This document shows positions 5,669 through 9,075 of a DNA stretch of 9,075 bases, in pieces. The translations under genes were made by a program, and so were the position numbers. Position 1 is the stretch's first letter; every line of letters begins with the position of its first letter. The notes under the pieces are model-generated. The model was not told where the DNA came from. It did not search any database and saw only the letters and a program-made list of their open reading frames with translations. The stretch is from an uncultured Clostridia bacterium (GTDB taxonomy: Bacteria > Bacillota > Clostridia > Oscillospirales > Oscillospiraceae). Location of the stretch: NCBI GenBank assembly GCA_946539175.1, contig CAMNHH010000092.1:1-9075 (forward strand), written 5' to 3'.

Positions 5669-7504
5669 TCAAAGCGTTCCGTCCTGGTGTTTTGGCTGGA
5701 GCTTTTCACCGGAAATGCTGCCCAGCAGATCAAAGTAGCGCCTGTGATTCCGCTGATAGGCGGCGTCAAAGGTCTGATCCCCACCGGCGTGGAGGTGATC
5801 AAAGTAGTAGTGCTCGTGGTCTGCCAGCTCCGGGTGGACCCGGATGATGGTGGCGATGCCCACGTTGGAGCATACGTCCCCGATGCGGTTGAACTCGATC
5901 ATCAGATCCGTGTAGGTGGCGTCCGCGTAGATGTTGCATTCGCCGGTACTCATCCGCAGCAGATGATTCCGCTTCAGCAGAGCGGTCAGCTCCTTGATTA
6001 CCTGGACCAGCGGTTCGATCCGACGGGCCGCGTCCTCGTCCCGCTTGAGAAAAGTCTGATGGGTTTCGTCCAGCACGTTGAGGATGGCGCTTTCCAGTAC
6101 CGCCAGCTCCGAAACGGCGGAGGCGGAAAGAACGGTGCTGTTTCGTTGCAGGGTCGCCGCGTGTTCCGCAATATTCACCCCGTGGTCGCCCAGCCGCTCG
6201 AACTCCGAGGTGACCTTGTAATACTGATCCATTATGGATACGTGATCGCGGTTCTGCAGGTGGGGCAGGAACCCGACCATGTATTTGCTGACCTGGTCGG
6301 TCATCCGGTCGATCTCGTCCTCGTCCTCCAGAAGCGCCTTGTGCAGAGCGGGGTCGTATTTTTTCAGAAGCTGGAAGGAACGCTCGATGTTGGTCCGGGA
6401 GGTCTCCAGGACACTGAGCAGCAGATGATAGCAGCTGTTGAAGGCGAGCGCGGGCGTGTCGTAGAAAACGGGGTTCAGCGCGTCGGTTACCGCCTTGAAG
6501 CGGCTTTCCGGCTTCGGATGCTCCCGGATGATCTTGCAGCTCAGCCGCTCGAAGATCCGTAGCATAGGAAGCAGGGCGAGGGCGCAGCAGAGATTGAAGA
6601 TGGTGTTGGTGTTGGCAATGATGCCGGAGTTGACGGTGCTGTCCCAGAGACTGTCCAGCAGGCCCAGCTTGTGAACCACGGCAACGGCAGCCAGCACCAG
6701 AATCGTCTTGCCCAGGTTGAAGAGGATGTTCACCAGGCCCACACGTCTGGCCTCGGGCTTTGCGCCGATGGAGCAGACGATGGCGGTGGTGACGCAGTCG
6801 CCGAGGTAAATGCCCACGATGACGGCGTAGATGGACTTGAAGGCCAGAAGCCCCGAGGCGGAGAAGGCCTGTAAAATACCCACGGCGGCGGAGGAGCTTT
6901 GCAGCACGAAGGCCACCCCCGCGCCGGTGAGGTAGCCCAGCAAGGGATTGTCTCCCAGACGGGCAAACAGATTCTCGAACACGCCGGATTCCTGAAGCGA
7001 ATTGACGGCGCCCGTCATGTTCAGCAGCCCGGAGAAGAGAATGCCAAAGCCGATGGCAATGTTGCCCACGGAGCGGGCATTCTTGAAAAAGCTGCCCATG
7101 ATCAGCACGATGCCGATGATCAGCGCGATCGGCGCCAGGGTGGAGGGCTGCAAAACGCGCAGAAAACTGGTGCCGGAGGCGTCAATGTCCAGAAGCCGGA
7201 TGATTTGACCCGTCATCGTGGTGCCCACGTTGGCGCCGACGATGATGCCAAGAGACTGATGAAGCGTCAGAATCCCGGCGCTGACCAGTCCTGCGGTGAT
7301 GACGATGGTGGCGGTGGAGGATTGGATCAGAGCCGTAACCAGAACACCCAGCAGAAAAGCCTTGCCCGCATTGTCAGTCACCTTTCCCATGACCTTTTTT
7401 AAGGTGCCGGAGGAATTCTCCTTCAGAGAGTCGCCCATCAGCCGCATGCCGTAAAGGAACATGGCCAGGCCGCCCAGCAGGGATATGACTTGAAAAACAT
7501 CCAT
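5669..7504 (-). CDS. Na+/phosphate cotransporter with C-terminal PhoU-like domain
   Basis: The 611-residue protein has a membrane half with the duplicated Na/Pi-cotransporter signature. The first QSS motif is in ALIQSSTATIVITAGLVSAG (residues 61-63) and the second in FVLQSSSAAVGILQAFSASG (residues 202-204). Each lies within a bundle of hydrophobic helices, with a glycine-rich GANVGTTMTGQ stretch at 90-100. The soluble half (about 340-560) is PhoU-like, with FERLGDHGVNIAEHA (435-449) and a second EFNRIGDVCSNVGIA (537-551). Bacterial members import inorganic phosphate with sodium; the PhoU-like tail is thought to gate or sense. The length is typical for this fused architecture. The ATG at 7504 has GGAAAGG 8 bases upstream. 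Its stop lies within four bases of, or inside, the start region of the esterase gene, so the two form an operon. No Pho box was recognised in the upstream region. Confidence 0.94.
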   Translation of the reverse strand: MDVFQVISLLGGLAMFLYGMRLMGDSLKENSSGTLKKVMGKVTDNAGKAFLLGVLVTALIQSSTATIVITAGLVSAGILTLHQSLGIIVGANVGTTMTGQIIRLLDIDASGTSFLRVLQPSTLAPIALIIGIVLIMGSFFKNARSVGNIAIGFGILFSGLLNMTGAVNSLQESGVFENLFARLGDNPLLGYLTGAGVAFVLQSSSAAVGILQAFSASGLLAFKSIYAVIVGIYLGDCVTTAIVCSIGAKPEARRVGLVNILFNLGKTILVLAAVAVVHKLGLLDSLWDSTVNSGIIANTNTIFNLCCALALLPMLRIFERLSCKIIREHPKPESRFKAVTDALNPVFYDTPALAFNSCYHLLLSVLETSRTNIERSFQLLKKYDPALHKALLEDEDEIDRMTDQVSKYMVGFLPHLQNRDHVSIMDQYYKVTSEFERLGDHGVNIAEHAATLQRNSTVLSASAVSELAVLESAILNVLDETHQTFLKRDEDAARRIEPLVQVIKELTALLKRNHLLRMSTGECNIYADATYTDLMIEFNRIGDVCSNVGIATIIRVHPELADHEHYYFDHLHAGGDQTFDAAYQRNHRRYFDLLGSISGEKLQPKHQDGTL

Positions 7505-7565
7505 TTTGATCGCCTTTCCCGAGCAGATGAATTCGAAATCGGAAGTGCCTGCGTCTTATAAAAGT

Positions 7566-7594
7566 ATTCTATCGCTTTTTCCCGAAAAATGCAA
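7566..7594 (-). promoter_or_regulatory. Candidate promoter for the transporter/esterase operon
   Basis: Read leftward, TTGCAT (7594-7589, 3/6 match) and TAGAAT (7571-7566, 5/6 match) are separated by exactly 17 bases. The start would lie near 7559, leaving a leader of about 55 bases before the transporter ATG at 7504. The -35 is weak, so an activator may be needed. Confidence 0.5.
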
Positions 7595-7697
7595 TTGTGA
7601 ATTCTCGGCTTTTCGCAAAAACCTCTTTCGCGGCAAAATCCTTCCGTTCACAGGCAGACATGGGATCCCGCAGAAAGCCGCATTTGCGCGTAAACTG

Positions 7698-7726
7698 TTT
7701 CCATCTGCTTCGATGTTTGATATAAA
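7698..7726 (+). promoter_or_regulatory. Weak candidate promoter upstream of the leucine-rich repeat pseudogene
   Basis: TTTCCA (7698-7703, 4/6 to TTGACA) and TATAAA (7721-7726, 5/6 to TATAAT) are 17 bases apart. The leader to the ATG at 7853 would be about 120 bases. The call rests only on hexamer matches in an AT-rich stretch. Confidence 0.35.
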
Positions 7727-7759
7727 TAAAACAAGGGAAGATATGCTTCCGACCAAGCT

Positions 7760-7804
7760 GATTGCGAACAAGTTCCACAATACGAAAAAATGCAGATTGC
7801 GAAC
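7760..7804. repeat. Pair of 10-bp direct repeats upstream of the repeat-protein gene
   Basis: GATTGCGAAC occurs at 7760-7769 and again at 7795-7804, 35 bases apart start to start. The flanks are similar (GCT and GCA before). The pair lies in the leader of the repeat-protein gene and could be a binding site pair or chance. Confidence 0.3.
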
Positions 7805-7852
7805 CGTCGGCCCCCACGGAAGAGGCTGCGCTGACGGCTTCGAGGACGGGAA

Positions 7853-8656
7853 ATGGTTTCAGATATGAACAGTTATGAGTTGAGAGACGACGTGATCTAC
7901 CTTCGTGATTTCAGGCAGCCGCCGGACTATTTTCGGGAAAACGGATTTGCCGGGATCCAAAAAGTTGTTTTTACGGACGGCATTTCCGTGATCCCCGGGG
8001 GCACCATGCAGCTTTTCAGAGACCTGCGGGAAATCGTCTAGCCAAAGGGCTTGAAGGCCATCGGGGAAGGCTGCTTTTCAGATTGCAGTTCCCTTACGGA
8101 ATTGAACCTGCCGGAAGGTCTGGAAACGATCGGAGAGGGCGCCTTTCAGAATGCCGAAGGTGTGAAATTCGTGAGCATCCCGCGCTCCGTCCGGACGATT
8201 GGCGTCAACGCGTTCTATTTCGGAGACGCCGGGCGCCTTCTGGCCATCCATGTAAATCCGGAAAATCCGGCGTACTGTGATTTGGATGGGGTCCTGTATA
8301 CCAAGGACCGTACGGCGCTGGTCCGGTATCCCGCCGCACGACGCAGAGCCGAGTATATCGTACCGGATCCCGTCACCCGGATCTGCGACGGAGCCTTTGC
8401 CCACAGTCATTATCTGCTCCATATCATCCTTCCGGACGGTCTCAGAATTTTGGAATCCTCCGCCTTCAGCTTCTGCACGCAGCTGGAGGAGCTGGATATT
8501 CCGGAAGCCGTTGATGGAATCCCCTCCTACGCGTTCTTCTGCTGCAAGAAGCTCAGAAGACTTCGGCTTCCCGGAGCTCCCGAAGGCCCTCCGGAGCACC
8601 GGGGACCATCGAAAGACTACGGTTTGTGTACGATAGAATCGAAAAACGCAATCTGA
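7853..8656 (+). pseudogene. BspA-like leucine-rich repeat protein, interrupted by an in-frame TAG
   Basis: One reading frame runs from the ATG at 7853 (GAGG 7 bases upstream) to the TGA at 8654-8656, broken only by a TAG at 8039-8041. The text before the stop is FRDLREIV and after it PKGLKAIGEGCFSDCSSLTELNLPEGLETIGEGAF. This is the regular LRR_5 pattern LxxIxLPxGLxxIGxxAF, and the TAG sits exactly where a Leu is expected (TTG to TAG is one change). About five repeats follow, including the DGVLYTKDRTALVRYP insert typical of BspA-like proteins. The last repeat (LRLPGAPEGPPEHRGP) is degenerate. There is no signal peptide, so a cytoplasmic or remnant protein is likely. Such proteins often mediate adhesion when secreted. 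I judge it a decaying gene, but amber suppression or a sequencing error would give a 267-codon product. A downstream restart would have to use a non-ATG codon near 8051. Confidence 0.8.
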
Positions 8657-8686
8657 AGGTTATTCTGAAAACCAGATCTGAAGGTT
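8651..8686. repeat. 11-bp direct repeat at the pseudogene/recombinase junction
   Basis: ATCTGAAGGTT is found at 8651-8661 and again at 8676-8686. The pair sits between the last codons of the leucine-rich repeat frame and the first recognisable integrase residues, so it may mark the junction of a deletion or insertion. Confidence 0.4.
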
Positions 8687-8701
8687 GTTTCATATTCCGA
8701 A

Positions 8702-9075
8702 AAAGAGGAACCGGATATTGAAAACAAAACCATCTCTATCAACAATCAAGCAACCCGGGTCAAGGGCGGGGGCGTGAAGGTTACCCGACCGAAAACCGCA
8801 AGCTCCATCCGAAAGGAGCCCATCCCGCAGCAGGCGGTGGACCTTCTGATCCAGGAGTATGAAAAACACCCCGATAGTCCCTATATGTTCCCCAGTCCCA
8901 TGACCGGCTGGATGCTGTACCCGGACTCTCTGAACGGCATCAATGAGAAGATCCTGGACGCCATCGGCGTGGAACGGGTCCGCTTCCATGATCTGCGCCA
9001 CACCTTCGCAACCATCGCCCTGCAAAGCGGCGTGGACATCCGAACGGTCAGCGGCATGCTGGGCCACGCCGACCC
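8702..9075 (+). pseudogene. Tyrosine recombinase (phage-type integrase), C-terminal fragment, runs off the window
   Basis: From about 8702 the frame reads an integrase catalytic domain: IENKTISINNQATRVKGGGV, then KVTRPKTASSIRKEPIP with the beta-hairpin Lys, a FPSPMTGWMLYPDSLN segment, the box II motif FHDLRHTFATIALQSGVD (HxxR), and LGHAD at the right edge. The final Tyr nucleophile would lie beyond the window. The first half is missing: no SAM-like DNA-binding domain and no box I Arg (usually TGLRRGE) is seen in any frame upstream. The frame is open back to a TGA at 8666-8668, with no ATG before 8885 and no ribosome binding site. It is therefore a 5'-truncated remnant of a mobile element, in the same frame as the decayed leucine-rich repeat gene upstream. 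An intact function is very unlikely. Confidence 0.85.

Larger units (their letters stand above)
7505..7852. other. Divergent intergenic region, AT-richer than its surroundings
   Basis: The stretch between the leftward transporter gene and the rightward repeat-protein gene holds a candidate promoter in each direction and a pair of short direct repeats. A 120-codon open frame (7506-7868) crosses it, but it has no ribosome binding site at its start and no recognisable motif. A 41-codon subframe from 7743 has AGGGAAG very close to its ATG, but I see no protein family in it. I treat the region as non-coding. Confidence 0.55.

Noticed and set aside
7506..7868. A 120-codon rightward open frame across the intergenic region.
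   Set aside because: It has no ribosome binding site, no recognisable motif and a composition like non-coding DNA. It starts two bases from the divergent transporter gene and ends inside the start of the repeat-protein gene.
8690..9067. A leftward 125-codon open frame at the right end.
   Set aside because: It is antisense to the recombinase catalytic domain, whose HDLRHTFAT and LGHAD motifs are unmistakable on the other strand.

Overview
The window looks like a chromosomal segment of a GC-rich gut-type Clostridia bacterium, possibly Oscillospiraceae-like. This is an inference from several things: strong AGGAGG-type ribosome binding sites, 4-base gene overlaps, a Na/phosphate symporter with a PhoU tail, a BspA-type leucine-rich repeat protein, a lipoprotein serpin, and a tyrosine recombinase of the kind common in that group. 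No rRNA, tRNA or CRISPR array is visible.

Layout, left to right. (1) A rightward two-gene operon (96-2173) has a good extended -10 promoter just upstream. It encodes a radical SAM protein and an MccF/LD-carboxypeptidase-like (S66) serine peptidase, joined by an ATGA overlap. (2) A leftward three-gene operon (4700-2228) encodes an ECF-type sigma factor, a single-pass membrane protein in the anti-sigma position, and a serpin lipoprotein. Both junctions are ATGA overlaps. The operon ends at a strong hairpin (2186-2215) lying between the two convergent operons. (3) A leftward two-gene operon (7504-4845) encodes a Na/Pi cotransporter with a C-terminal PhoU-like domain and an alpha/beta-hydrolase esterase, ending at a second hairpin terminator. 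(4) An AT-richer gap of about 350 bases carries divergent candidate promoters. (5) A rightward, decayed region follows: a BspA-like leucine-rich repeat gene broken by one in-frame TAG, then a 5'-truncated tyrosine recombinase that runs off the right edge.

The most notable unit is the sigma/membrane protein/serpin operon. The arrangement suggests that a membrane-anchored regulator and its sigma factor control, and are co-expressed with, a surface-displayed suicide inhibitor of proteases. That would be an envelope or protease-stress response whose output is a protease inhibitor. The gene order and overlaps are read directly from the sequence; the regulatory link is inferred. The radical SAM/S66 pair is the second unit of interest, because neither substrate can be named. 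The right end looks like an eroded site of past mobile-element activity.
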